Origin: an uncultured Lachnospiraceae bacterium
GTDB taxonomy: Bacteria; Bacillota; Clostridia; Lachnospirales; Lachnospiraceae
DNA: 64,000 bases
Reading direction: 5' to 3'
Assembly (NCBI GenBank): GCA_910577735.1
Contig: CAJTOO010000001.1
Location: forward strand, 197,439 to 261,438
The first letter of the stretch is position 1, and every line of letters begins with the position of its first letter. The translations under genes and the position numbers were made by a program. Shown one piece after another: positions 1 to 8,900 of the stretch. The notes beneath the pieces were generated by a model. The model ran no database searches, was not told the DNA's origin, and worked only from the letters and a program-made list of their open reading frames with translations.

Positions 1-602
1 ATGGCAAGATAAATCCCATGGTCATCGTAGCGATAGGCCTGCCCGGAAACCATAAATCCATCTGCCCCATCTGTGTGCAGCTTTTTTATATGTCTGCGCA
101 CCTGTCTGCGCAAATATTGATTCAGCTGCCCTTCCTCAACACAAGACCGAACTTGTGCAAAAGAGTTCTTCCACTCGTCTGCAAGCACAATTTCCTGCTT
201 TAGCAGGATGCTCTCAAAACATCGGCTCTGCTTCATTACATATCGCAGATAATGTCTGTCCTCTGGCGTCAGATTAGCATTTTCCCGAATACATTTTTCT
301 GTCCGGCTTTTAATCTGTGTCCATTGATTCTTGATATCACCCAAAGCATCAAATATTGCCAGATAAAAGTACACTGACGGCAGCCCGAGCCTTGCCCGCA
401 GTCCGCTGGCAGTCATTTCATTCTGCACAGTATAACCGGGATATATCTTGGACAGACCCCCAATCCCACCATAGCGTTGATACACATAATTCTTGACACT
501 GCTATAGTCTTTTGCAATCTCCACAAGCTTCTTCATCACCGCGTCAGGAACAGGTTCGCTATTATATTGATGGACTGTCTTACATATAGTACCTTGCGGC
601 AT
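1..602 (-). CDS. TnpB-related transposase-like protein, N-terminal part (cut by window edge)
   Basis: An open frame starts with ATG at 602 and stays open for 200 codons to the left edge, so the C-terminal part lies outside. The visible N-terminal portion contains YSSVKNYVYQRYGGIGGLSK and PSVYFYLAIFDALGDIK, which I associate from memory with a large Lachnospiraceae transposase-like family related to TnpB (IS200/IS605 OrfB). The RuvC-type catalytic acidic residues would lie beyond the edge, so nuclease identity cannot be confirmed here. A GGGAGGA lies about 15 nt before the start, rather far for a ribosome binding site. No TnpA is visible. A palindromic element at 641-665 lies just upstream and could be an element end. 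The family call is an inference; the open frame is seen directly. Confidence 0.6.
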   Translation of the reverse strand, partial: MPQGTICKTVHQYNSEPVPDAVMKKLVEIAKDYSSVKNYVYQRYGGIGGLSKIYPGYTVQNEMTASGLRARLGLPSVYFYLAIFDALGDIKNQWTQIKSRTEKCIRENANLTPEDRHYLRYVMKQSRCFESILLKQEIVLADEWKNSFAQVRSCVEEGQLNQYLRRQVRRHIKKLHTDGADGFMVSGQAYRYDDHGIYLA

Positions 603-640
603 ATCGCTGTGCACTGTCCTCCCGGCTTATGAAACAACTT

Positions 641-665
641 TTCGCAGAATTGGATATTCTGCGAA
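641..665. repeat. 25-bp palindrome-like site, copy 1
   Basis: Ten-base arms TTCGCAGAAT and ATTCTGCGAA enclose the spacer TGGAT. The same 25 bases occur at 4107-4131 in the opposite orientation, where the spacer reads ATCCA. The site lies 24 bases past the integrase stop codon and 38 bases upstream of the TnpB-like start. Inverted arms around a short asymmetric spacer is the layout of a tyrosine-recombinase core site, but it could equally be a TnpB-element end or a transcription hairpin. Confidence 0.75.
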
Positions 666-689
666 TTTTCACTTATTTCAGGCATAAAT

Positions 690-1838
690 TCAGGCACAGC
701 CAGGGTTTTGACCACATAATTGACCATAATCAGCCAAGAGTGCATTAATATATTTTCTCTTTGTGTCCATACTGGGATGCACATAGCGGTTTAATGTAAT
801 CTGCACATCAGAATGCCCCAGGATCTCACTGAGGCTTTTAATATCCATGCCATTATCGATACAATTTGTGGCAAAGGTGTGCCGCAGTGTATGGAAGTTA
901 TAAGAAGGAGCATTGATGCTTTGCAGATAGCGTTTAAAATGATTTTGATATGTACGTGGTTCCATGGGTTTACTGGTACGCAGAACATATCCCTGTCCCG
1001 TTTTCCTGAAATTGGTAAGCAGCAGCAGTAGCCCATCGGATATTGGAATCTCACGATTGGAGAAGAAACTTTTAGGCGGTGTTTCCAGAAGAACTGTTTT
1101 CTGAAATCCGTCTTTGCTCTCAATCCTTTGCACCGTTCTATTGACATGAAGTATCTTTTGTTCTATATCGATATCCTCCCATTTCAAAGCACACACTTCA
1201 CCCAGCCGTAATCCTGTGGACAGACAGAGAAATATTCCCGCTTTAGAAATATCCATATTATTATGTAAAAACTGCATAAGCTTTGCCTGCTCTGTCCTGT
1301 TCATAATTTCCACAGAATGGGGGTTCTGTACAACGGCTTTGCTTGTAATGGAAATCATTGGATAACCATATCGATCTTCTGCATAGCGCAAAGTCTGTTT
1401 GATAATTGCCAGTACACTTTGTCTGGTAGAATCTGATATATCCAGCACAGATATTTTATTTTGTATATGATTGTTTGTTATCTGGGTAAATTTGTCGTTA
1501 GAAAAAAGATTTTGGATATGACACTGATACAGATTTTTGTATTTGACATAAGTAGAATATTTTCTGGTTCGTTCTATCTTTCCGAGCCATTCCTCCATAA
1601 GGGAACAGAAATTGATATTATCAGGCACTCCCTCTTTGCCTGCCGCAGGCCTGTCATGATAATCTGATATGGGTCTGTGCTCCGCGTAAGCAATACTGAT
1701 AAGTTTTTCCTTTACTTCTCCATATGATTTCCCGTAAATCGAACGGTAACGTTTCTCTCCATTTTCTGATACAATCCGATATCGTCCTTCCCATCTTCCA
1801 TCGGCCCGCCTCCTTATATTGTCACCTCGTCTCGACAT
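690..1838 (-). CDS. Tyrosine recombinase/integrase, Tn916 type
   Basis: A 382-residue site-specific recombinase. An N-terminal basic arm-binding region (RRRADGRWEGRY, residues 9-20) is followed by a SAM-like core-binding domain (about 75-165) and the catalytic domain. Catalytic residues are visible: R211 in STGLRLGE, H316 and R319 in FHTLRH, H342 in ILGHSD and nucleophile Y352 in LNRYVH. Length and architecture match conjugative-transposon integrases. The ATG at 1838 is preceded by AGGAGAGG at good spacing. It is a complete gene; its 3' end lies beside the palindrome at 641-665, as integrases often lie next to their attachment site. No excisionase or conjugation genes are visible, so this is either a small mobile unit or a remnant of a larger one. 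Confidence 0.93.
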   Translation of the reverse strand: MSRRGDNIRRRADGRWEGRYRIVSENGEKRYRSIYGKSYGEVKEKLISIAYAEHRPISDYHDRPAAGKEGVPDNINFCSLMEEWLGKIERTRKYSTYVKYKNLYQCHIQNLFSNDKFTQITNNHIQNKISVLDISDSTRQSVLAIIKQTLRYAEDRYGYPMISITSKAVVQNPHSVEIMNRTEQAKLMQFLHNNMDISKAGIFLCLSTGLRLGEVCALKWEDIDIEQKILHVNRTVQRIESKDGFQKTVLLETPPKSFFSNREIPISDGLLLLLTNFRKTGQGYVLRTSKPMEPRTYQNHFKRYLQSINAPSYNFHTLRHTFATNCIDNGMDIKSLSEILGHSDVQITLNRYVHPSMDTKRKYINALLADYGQLCGQNPGCA

Positions 1839-1853
1839 TTGTACCTCTCCTTT

Positions 1854-1880
1854 CTGACCACTTTTTTGAACGTAAATGTT
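1854..1880. repeat. Imperfect 27-bp direct repeat, copy 1
   Basis: This stretch and 3891-3917 share the core GACCACTTTTTTGA and agree at 22 of 27 positions. The two copies bracket the chemotaxis receptor gene. This copy lies just upstream of the integrase start. They may be old attachment or target-site duplications, or related promoter regions, since the second copy contains a TTGACC that could serve as a -35 box. Confidence 0.5.
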
Positions 1881-2006
1881 ACAATATTGCTATTTTATAG
1901 TATAAATGGCGGTATTATTTTAGAAAATGTTTAATCTGAGGTGATCTTATCGTAAACTTCTTATGGTGAAACTACTCTTGAACACATCTGGGCTTTTGAG
2001 CATGGC

Positions 2007-2052
2007 AACAGGACTCCCTTACCTTGCTATGAGTTCCTGTTTATGTTATAAT
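2007..2052 (+). promoter_or_regulatory. Promoter of the chemotaxis receptor, with an inverted repeat over the -35 box
   Basis: The -35 box TTGCTA (2024-2029) and the consensus -10 box TATAAT (2047-2052) are separated by 17 bases and point at the receptor gene, giving a leader of about 100 nt. An inverted repeat, AACAGGACTC (2007-2016) and GAGTTCCTGTT (2031-2041), flanks the -35 box and could be an operator. The upstream GGCAACAGGA recurs in variant form as GGCAGCAGGA in the leader near 2073. I recognise no known riboswitch in the leader. The rest of 1839-2159 shows no credible gene. Confidence 0.6.
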
Positions 2053-2159
2053 TTCAGTATTATTTTAGGCGTGGCAGCAGGAATCCGGACGAGGAGACTG
2101 AATACATATTCGTTGGCAAAACTTTATACCTGCAGCACGGCGGAAAGGCATACTTAAAA

Positions 2160-3839
2160 ATGAAAAAAGCGATAAATCAATCAACGCTCACAACAATTCT
2201 GAATTTGGGTTCTATCTGTACACTGCTGTTTTTACTGTTTCTTATAATTTCCTACAGCGATGTAAGCCGCCGTTTGGAGGTTGCCAACGAGAATCGATTT
2301 GAACTGACTTACAACGCCAATCGATTCATGAATGGTTCTGCCTATCTGACCAATGAAGTCCGGGCTTACGCCGCCACTGGCAGTCAGGCGCATTATGACA
2401 ATTATTGGAATGAAATCAATAATTTGAAAAACCGAGATATCGGCGTAGCAACCATGCAGGAAATCGGTATCACTGCTGATGAGCAGGCGATGATTGACGG
2501 CATGTACAGCCTTTCCAATCAATTGGTCCCGCTTGAGGAGCAGGCCATGGAGCAGGTACAGGCCGGAGAGCAGGAAGCTGCCATCGATTATGTCTATGGT
2601 ACAGAATATAATGATTCCATCACAAAGATAAACGCATTAAAGGAACAGTTTCTGGAAACTCTGGATGCCAGAACGCTTGAGGAAGTAGAATCCCTTAACA
2701 ATACCAGTGACAGGATTCAGCTTCTGATGGTACTGGCTCTGGTCATGGTAGGCATGTTCCAGATTATTACCATGCTGATTATCCGCATGCGCATCCTGCG
2801 GCCCGTTATAGCAGTGAAGAATCAGATGGGAGAAATCTCCCAGGGAAATCTTTCCGCAGAGTTCTCCTGGAATTCCGACACCTCAGAAATTGGCATGCTT
2901 GTAGCATCCATCCATGAGACGAAGGGAGAATTGAAAAAGTATATTACGGACATTGATCATAAACTCTCAGAAATGGCTCAGGGCAATATGGATCTGGCAA
3001 TCAGCAACAGCTACCGCGGAGAATTTCTGCCTATTCAGAATGCTATGCGGCAGATATTAGATGGACTGAATGACGCTCTCAGCCGCATCCGGCAAACTGC
3101 GCTGGCGGTTTCCAATGAGTCCCAGCGGATGGCCTCAGGTGCACAGACTTTGTCAGACGGCGCTGTGCAGCAGGCGTCAGCCGTAGAAGAACTTTCTGCC
3201 GGGATTCAGGATATTTCCGGACAGGTGGGCCGCACCTCTGAGGATGCAGATATGGCGAGAAAATCTGCTGAAGAAACAGATGCCCAGCTGAAAGTGTGCA
3301 GTGAGAAAATGGATGCCCTGTCTACGGCCATGGTTGATATTTCTGAATCTTCCAGTCAGATTAACGGTATCATTAAGACGATTGAGGATATTTCTTTCCA
3401 GACTAACATTCTGGCGCTGAATGCTTCTGTGGAAGCTGCCCGGGTCGGAGCCGCCGGAAAGGGATTTGCAGTGGTGGCTAACGAGGTTCAGCAGCTTGCA
3501 GCCAAGAGTGCAGAGTCTGCCAAGGATATCACCGATCTGATTGTAAATTCAGTACGGTTAATCCAGTATGGAACTTCTTTATCTAAAGAAACCACAACAG
3601 CTCTTTTGAATGTGGTTTCCAGTTCTAAGCAGTCGGCGGAACTGGTAGAGCAGATTGCAGAGTCTGCTCAACAACAGGCTGAATCTCTGCGCCAGCTGAC
3701 GGAAGGTATGGAGAATATTTCCGCTGTGGTGCAGACCAACGCTGCCACTGCGCAAGAATCAGCCTCTTCTGCCCAGGAGCTCAATCAGCAGGCAGAAAAA
3801 CTGCAGGCTGCTGTTCAACATTTTCAACTTCGAAGATAG
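2160..3839 (+). CDS. Methyl-accepting chemotaxis protein
   Basis: A 559-residue transmembrane chemoreceptor. A first membrane helix (about residues 10-32) is followed by an extracytoplasmic helical sensor domain of the 4HB type (about 33-183), a second membrane helix (about 184-208), a HAMP region and a long coiled-coil signalling domain. The conserved hairpin tip is visible in DISFQTNILALNASVEAARV, followed by GKGFAVVANEVQQLA. It should signal to CheA/CheW; no other che gene is in the window. The ATG at 2160 follows GGAAAGG at about 10 nt. A strong terminator follows the stop. The gene stands alone beside an integrase and between imperfect direct repeats, which suggests it was carried in as a cassette (inference). 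The ligand cannot be predicted. Confidence 0.95.
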   Translation: MKKAINQSTLTTILNLGSICTLLFLLFLIISYSDVSRRLEVANENRFELTYNANRFMNGSAYLTNEVRAYAATGSQAHYDNYWNEINNLKNRDIGVATMQEIGITADEQAMIDGMYSLSNQLVPLEEQAMEQVQAGEQEAAIDYVYGTEYNDSITKINALKEQFLETLDARTLEEVESLNNTSDRIQLLMVLALVMVGMFQIITMLIIRMRILRPVIAVKNQMGEISQGNLSAEFSWNSDTSEIGMLVASIHETKGELKKYITDIDHKLSEMAQGNMDLAISNSYRGEFLPIQNAMRQILDGLNDALSRIRQTALAVSNESQRMASGAQTLSDGAVQQASAVEELSAGIQDISGQVGRTSEDADMARKSAEETDAQLKVCSEKMDALSTAMVDISESSSQINGIIKTIEDISFQTNILALNASVEAARVGAAGKGFAVVANEVQQLAAKSAESAKDITDLIVNSVRLIQYGTSLSKETTTALLNVVSSSKQSAELVEQIAESAQQQAESLRQLTEGMENISAVVQTNAATAQESASSAQELNQQAEKLQAAVQHFQLRR

Positions 3840-3848
3840 TTACTTATA

Positions 3849-3883
3849 GACGGCATAGGATGTTTCTCCTATGCCGTCTTTCT
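3849..3883 (+). terminator. Rho-independent terminator after the chemotaxis receptor
   Basis: A perfect 12-bp stem, GACGGCATAGGA (3849-3860) with TCCTATGCCGTC (3867-3878) and a six-base loop, is followed by a TTTCT tract ten bases after the receptor stop codon. Confidence 0.9.
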
Positions 3884-3890
3884 ATAGAAT

Positions 3891-3917
3891 CCGACCACTT
3901 TTTTGACCATAAATATG
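3891..3917. repeat. Imperfect 27-bp direct repeat, copy 2
   Basis: Second copy of the repeat at 1854-1880, with the same GACCACTTTTTTGA core, just beyond the receptor's terminator. It holds a TTGACC that, with TACTAT 16 bases on, could form a weak rightward promoter. Confidence 0.5.
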
Positions 3918-4019
3918 AATTGAATACTATTTCGTTTGTAAAAAACAATAAAAGTTATGAGAATGTTTTGCCTGATAGCATCATATTGTAAATTGGTAAC
4001 AACAGGAATGGGCATGAAA

Positions 4020-4048
4020 TTGACAAAAGGGGTTATGTAAAGTATAAT
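4020..4048 (+). promoter_or_regulatory. Perfect consensus sigma-A promoter with no downstream gene on its strand
   Basis: TTGACA (4020-4025), a 17-base spacer and TATAAT (4043-4048) match the housekeeping consensus exactly. It points right, but the next gene is on the opposite strand, so its product should be a short non-coding transcript ending near 4140. Confidence 0.75.
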
Positions 4049-4054
4049 TATTGA

Positions 4055-4140
4055 CGATACATACGTTGCAGATGGTTGATAAAATGCAACTTTTCATTGT
4101 TTAAGTTTCGCAGAATATCCAATTCTGCGAATTTTTATAT
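4055..4140 (+). ncRNA. Candidate small RNA of about 85 nt
   Basis: Transcription from the perfect promoter at 4020-4048 would begin near 4055 and meet a strong hairpin at 4107-4131 (arms TTCGCAGAAT and ATTCTGCGAA) followed by TTTTTATATTATTTT, a good rho-independent terminator. Inside is a second hairpin, GTTGCA (about 4065-4070) pairing with TGCAAC (4085-4090). No open frame with a ribosome binding site is visible. Its terminator hairpin is identical to the sequence 38 nt upstream of the TnpB-like gene, which may mean a shared mobile-element origin. Promoter and terminator are seen directly; the RNA itself is an inference. Confidence 0.5.
4107..4131. repeat. 25-bp palindrome-like site, copy 2 (inverted relative to copy 1)
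   Basis: Exact reverse complement of 641-665, with arms TTCGCAGAAT and ATTCTGCGAA around spacer ATCCA. Together the two copies enclose the integrase and the chemotaxis receptor, 3.5 kb in all. On the plus strand this copy is followed by a T-rich tract and probably also acts as a terminator. Confidence 0.75.
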
Positions 4141-4168
4141 TATTTTCTGCTGACTGTCCATATGCTCA

Positions 4169-5968
4169 CTATAACACCATTCCGGATTTCATATCTTCTT
4201 CCATGATTCCCCCGATTACCTCAGCCTCTTCCATAAGAATTTCCGTTTCCATCAGAAGCGGAAGAAGTGCAGCGAACGCAGCAGCAAACAAAATCCCCAT
4301 TCTTATATTTCCACTGACGTCATCAAATATTTCTTCATAAGTGGATAAAGAAAAGATATTTCCCAGAGAAATCTGTGGCTTTTTTCTCTCCTTATTATCT
4401 GCATCGCCGCATTCTTTCTTATGATTGGCAAGCCGAGCGGGCAGCACATTCCTAGTGTACTGTAACATCCGGGGATGAATATACTCCCAGAAATCCGGCT
4501 CTTTGATTGCTGCTGTCTTATCCAAAATATAGGGGCTCATTTTATGAAAGATTGTCATAAAAACCTGTGCCATCTGCTCCCTTCCTTTGATAGATGGAAT
4601 TTCGGACGAGACAAGAAATTGCTCTTTCTCATCCCCTACATAGTATTGGAAGAGTCCGCTTTCATCCGGTTCCGTTATCAAATCATAAAGCAGTTCCTCT
4701 TCACATCCATGTTCAAAACAATGGCACTCTAGACTTCCAGCATTTGTTTCTTTTCCGGCTACAGTGCGAAGTCTTGTATCCTGTGATAATGGCAATACTC
4801 TCTCCTGCAGAAAAGTCGGAATGAAACTACTCAGAAGTTCAGGTGATACACAGCCATATCCATCCTGCAATACAAACGGATGGGATGCAGAAAAGCGAAA
4901 CCTATATCCTTCCAGAGAAAATAGGTCTCGTTTTCCCCGAAGAGACATGGACACAATCATCACCGTCCTCTCTCCCTGAGCCGAAAGGATCTTATCTCCT
5001 CTGCGGATATCGGAAATCTGTTTTATGGTACCATCTGCCATACGAACACATGCATCTGCGCTAAAGCAGGACGGTTCAGGCGGCTTCTTCCAATAGCTGT
5101 TTCCCGGTCCTCCTTTGCTAAGAAACAAACCTGAAAATATTTCCCTGTCGCAAATCTGCCCTATATATCTCATTTCATTCATAGCATCACTTGCTTCTTT
5201 AAAATCTTCCCAGCCAAGGTTCCCGCCAGCCTTCCCGGCTGTTACCCACCGGTCATACTGTTGCCAATGATCCTTATCCACACTTTCCGGAACTTCTAAT
5301 CCTCTCGACTCTAATGTCTCGATAACAGTATCCACTTCTTCTTTTTTAGCTCCCAGGATTTGAAGCTTACACAGATGATGGTAGAGTTCCCAATCCGGAT
5401 CCGTCCAATTACCCTGTTGTTGTGCAATGATTTTATTACCAATCCACGCTGTGCTTGTGAGCACCTGTATATAATCATCTTTTCCTTTTGTCTTCTCTGT
5501 ATCTGACAATTCTTTCCAGGCCTCTGCCACCGGATTGTCACAGATTGTAAGAAGATATTGATAGAACTTTACATGCTGTTGCCCCATAAGCTGCGGGATG
5601 GATTTCTCATTCTGGCGCACCTTGTTTATATCAATACGGTCCCGTGTATCACTGGTAACATTATAAATGGTATCACACACAAAGGGCACACTGTTGCTGC
5701 CCCACTCTTTGTTTGATACCCCAGTCAATTCGTCCAACTTATCCTGTTCCGACATCGGCTTGGAATTTTTATAAAACAAATCATGATAGCTCCCATAATT
5801 ACACCATGCAATCATAACTGCTTCACCCGGGACTGCCACCTTAAGGCGGTTTAAAACACACTTACGGTTATAAACGCCAATCGGATTTTCCACAATATTA
5901 GCTAAGGCCCCAAAATATGCTTCCAGATATTGTGCCCCACCGCATGCCTGAAAGGATACATCACTCAT
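4169..5968 (-). CDS. Hint (hedgehog/intein) domain protein, partner of the 1272-residue protein
   Basis: A 599-residue protein. Residues 1-300 match nothing I know. At residue 301 a Hint domain begins: C301 in CFSADACVRMADGTIKQISD is the usual block A start, followed by IRRGDKIL and, in the block B position, SASHPFVL with H363. The expected end block near residue 428 reads YDLITEPDESGLFQYYV and lacks the His-Asn pair needed for splicing, so any activity would be cleavage-like or lost. No catalytic toxin domain is recognisable after it. The C-terminal region has a hydrophobic stretch (about 555-573). No signal peptide is seen. Its ATG overlaps the stop of the upstream gene (ATGA, 5965-5968), so the two are translationally coupled and probably work together. 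Hint domains are common in polymorphic toxins and other secreted self-processing proteins; the role here is an inference. Confidence 0.65.
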   Translation of the reverse strand: MSDVSFQACGGAQYLEAYFGALANIVENPIGVYNRKCVLNRLKVAVPGEAVMIAWCNYGSYHDLFYKNSKPMSEQDKLDELTGVSNKEWGSNSVPFVCDTIYNVTSDTRDRIDINKVRQNEKSIPQLMGQQHVKFYQYLLTICDNPVAEAWKELSDTEKTKGKDDYIQVLTSTAWIGNKIIAQQQGNWTDPDWELYHHLCKLQILGAKKEEVDTVIETLESRGLEVPESVDKDHWQQYDRWVTAGKAGGNLGWEDFKEASDAMNEMRYIGQICDREIFSGLFLSKGGPGNSYWKKPPEPSCFSADACVRMADGTIKQISDIRRGDKILSAQGERTVMIVSMSLRGKRDLFSLEGYRFRFSASHPFVLQDGYGCVSPELLSSFIPTFLQERVLPLSQDTRLRTVAGKETNAGSLECHCFEHGCEEELLYDLITEPDESGLFQYYVGDEKEQFLVSSEIPSIKGREQMAQVFMTIFHKMSPYILDKTAAIKEPDFWEYIHPRMLQYTRNVLPARLANHKKECGDADNKERKKPQISLGNIFSLSTYEEIFDDVSGNIRMGILFAAAFAALLPLLMETEILMEEAEVIGGIMEEDMKSGMVL

Positions 5969-8900
5969 ACAGCTCCTCCTTCACACACCTGAAACGAAAA
6001 CTGCACTGCCGGAAGCTCTTTCCCCAATGCATCTTTCAGGGACAATGTATAGCTGCGTTTGGCAGTAATATCCGGCTTAACACCTTTTTTCTGGGAAATA
6101 ATCCCGTTTGACACATCAAATTGCATAAAATCAGGTAATTGAGGAACAATGGAGTAAACTTTTGGATTGCTGCCTTCCACCAAGAGCCTCGGGATAAACT
6201 GTTGGTCCCTGTCATAAGTATGCAGTGCAATATCTGCCATGCACAGACCAGCCGCCTTTGCTGCTTTCATCTCTACAGTCCAGACTACAGGGGAATTACT
6301 CAATGTCAATCCTGTTCCGGCAGTATTCAAACATAAATATTTACCTTCTCCGTCTCCTACCTTAAACGACGCAGCTACAAGATGTTCATACTTATCCCTC
6401 GTTGCACTGCCTGCTGTTTCGCATTTCCATATCTGGCTTTTGTCTGTAATATCTGCTATAAGCTGCAATGCCTTTATCGTACCGTCCGCGCAGTGCGTCA
6501 AGTACAGAGGGATTTTCTTTTGTTCCTCATTTTCCAGATAAGTATAGAAACGTACATTTCCGGCTTCATCCACATCAAGCCCCAGACAGTTGGACGCCTC
6601 GCCATCAAATGCACCAATAGATACTGTATTATCACTATTAAAAATAACCGACCTGTCTGCACTGCCTGTATATAGGTTTATCCCGGTCAGTGACGGAACA
6701 TCTCCGGAAGGCGGCACGATTTCAAAACTATCAATATCAAAACCGTCCGGCATATAAAACCCCATTTTGGACGCATAATCCTTCGCGAAAGTTTCAATCG
6801 GGGTGGGTTTCTTTTTCGTCACTTCAATCATCATCAAAATGAATCCCGCAACTGCCGCAGCAATGCCGATTACGCCAAAAATCGAGCTGGCAATCTCCAA
6901 TCCTGCAATACCCGCTCCTGCTGCAATCAAATCCAGACAGGAGCTGGCAAGGAAAAGAGCATTGGTCGCCTTTGTCATATCACTGCCGCCCTTATCCAGA
7001 TCAATGGCACTCATAACGATTCCCGCTATGGCAAAAGCGATTCCTAACCCTCTCGCAATAGCAGTATCCAGATTGCGTCCAAATATTTTTACCAATACGC
7101 CTTCACTCTCTCCTTCACGGAAGCCAAGTATTCTTGCCGCTTCCGCCGCTGTCTCAAGCCCCTCTCTTCCCAATCCTGCCTCTCCAATGAACCATTGCTT
7201 AAAGCTTGAATTAATGAGGTAAGAATCTGTAAGTGCTGCAATTTTGTTTTCCTTGGAAAACCAGAAGAAGATTCCAATCCGCTTCATCAACCCGGTAGTC
7301 GGTTTTAACATATTCACCAACATTGCGCGCTGTGTAATCTTGACTGCTATCATCGCAAATAGCCCTGCTCCAGTTCCAATCAGTTTCACCTGCTGCGCCG
7401 TACTCAAATCCTTCCATGATATCTGCCCGGACACAAACATGGAAATCCCTGTGGTAAATGCTCCCAAAATACACCCATAAGCTGCTAATTCCGGTATTTT
7501 CCCAAAAAGCTTTTGATACCATTTATCGAAATTACTGACAAATTTGTTATATACAAATATACCATCCAGTGAATTGTAAGCATATACCATGCAATTATAG
7601 AGCTTACCAAAGTCTTCTGCGGAAAGAGAGCGAATATATTTCGCATAATTTTTCAGTGTTTCATCCGCACTGTCAGCATACTTCTCCGCAAACTCTCTCA
7701 AAATCTTCTCCGTTGCATAGGAATAATCTGCCAGGGAATGATTCCCGGACAGATCAAACAGCACGGGAAGTACATTAGAAATCTGGAATATTTGAACACT
7801 CTTTACAAATTCCTGTACAAATACCGAATTCTGTTTGTCATCCAGAACCGTTAAAAGCGCCGTAATCTGCTGTACCTTCTGCGTAATCAGGCTTGCTGAG
7901 CTGATGCCGCTTAAAGAGGCATTTTGAAGCGCTGACAAAAAAGTTGGCGTCATAGAATAACGCAGAAGAAAGTACGGCCAGTATTTCCCCTCTTCCATGG
8001 CTTCTTTCGCTATCATATCAATATGTGCCTGATATTCATTCAGCGCCTTAATATCATCTTCTGATGAGCCGAAAGATTTTGCCGCATCTTCCTTCCACTT
8101 TGCACAGTCCTCTGCAATCAATCCGGCATAATTCGTCTTATCATTTCTCTGATCATCCAGAAACTCCTGCAGCTTTGGATACGCCTTCATAAATTCCTGC
8201 TTATAGATGAGGGGCGCCTGCTTTTGGAAAATCTTATTATCCCTCAGTTTATGATAAAGATATTTATCCGCCCTTACACGGTTTAATTTACCGGCAAACT
8301 CATCTTCCTTTGCTGTAGAAAGAATGCTGGTCAAATAGGCCGACGTATAAGGAGCATACATCTTCTGCGGGTCGCTTCCGTCATCTCCTTTCATCTCAAA
8401 AATCCCTCTCAACTCAGAAGGAATGTCGTCTATATTCATATTGATGAACTGCTTATAAAGATCTTCCGGAATATAATGCTGCAAAAGTGTCATAAAACTG
8501 TTCATGGATTTATCTTGTATCTCATCCACAAGCTGTCCCTGGGAGTTTATCTTGTATGGTGTCATTGCCAGAAGCTCCGTGTAGGAAGGATGACTGTCCT
8601 GCGCCGCCCTCAGACATACGGTCTGTTTGCACGGATTTAGTGCCAACGCCTCATCTGCTGAAATCCGTTGTCCTATGACAGCCCGTGCATTTCTATTTCT
8701 AAGAAGCCCTCCAGGAACCGCACCCTCTACAATGGCAGATGCATCTTCCGTAAAATGAAGAACACCTTCCGCCGGCAGCACCTGCTCAAACTCTTCCCTT
8801 TTTTCATTGCCCGTAAAATTCCACCTGAGCATTGTTCCTTCTACATGAGAATCTGAAATTTCCCGATTCCGAATATGTAGTTTTCCACCTAAAACAGAAA

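Noticed and set aside
536..784. Minus-strand 82-codon frame overlapping the integrase end
   Set aside because: It runs through the palindrome and both gene ends in another frame and has no family resemblance.
1963..2157. Plus-strand 64-codon open frame before the chemoreceptor
   Set aside because: It spans the promoter and leader of the receptor, has no ribosome binding site and resembles nothing.
2059..2159. Cyclic-di-GMP or other riboswitch in the receptor leader
   Set aside because: Length and position fit, but I do not see the conserved core motifs of the classes I know.
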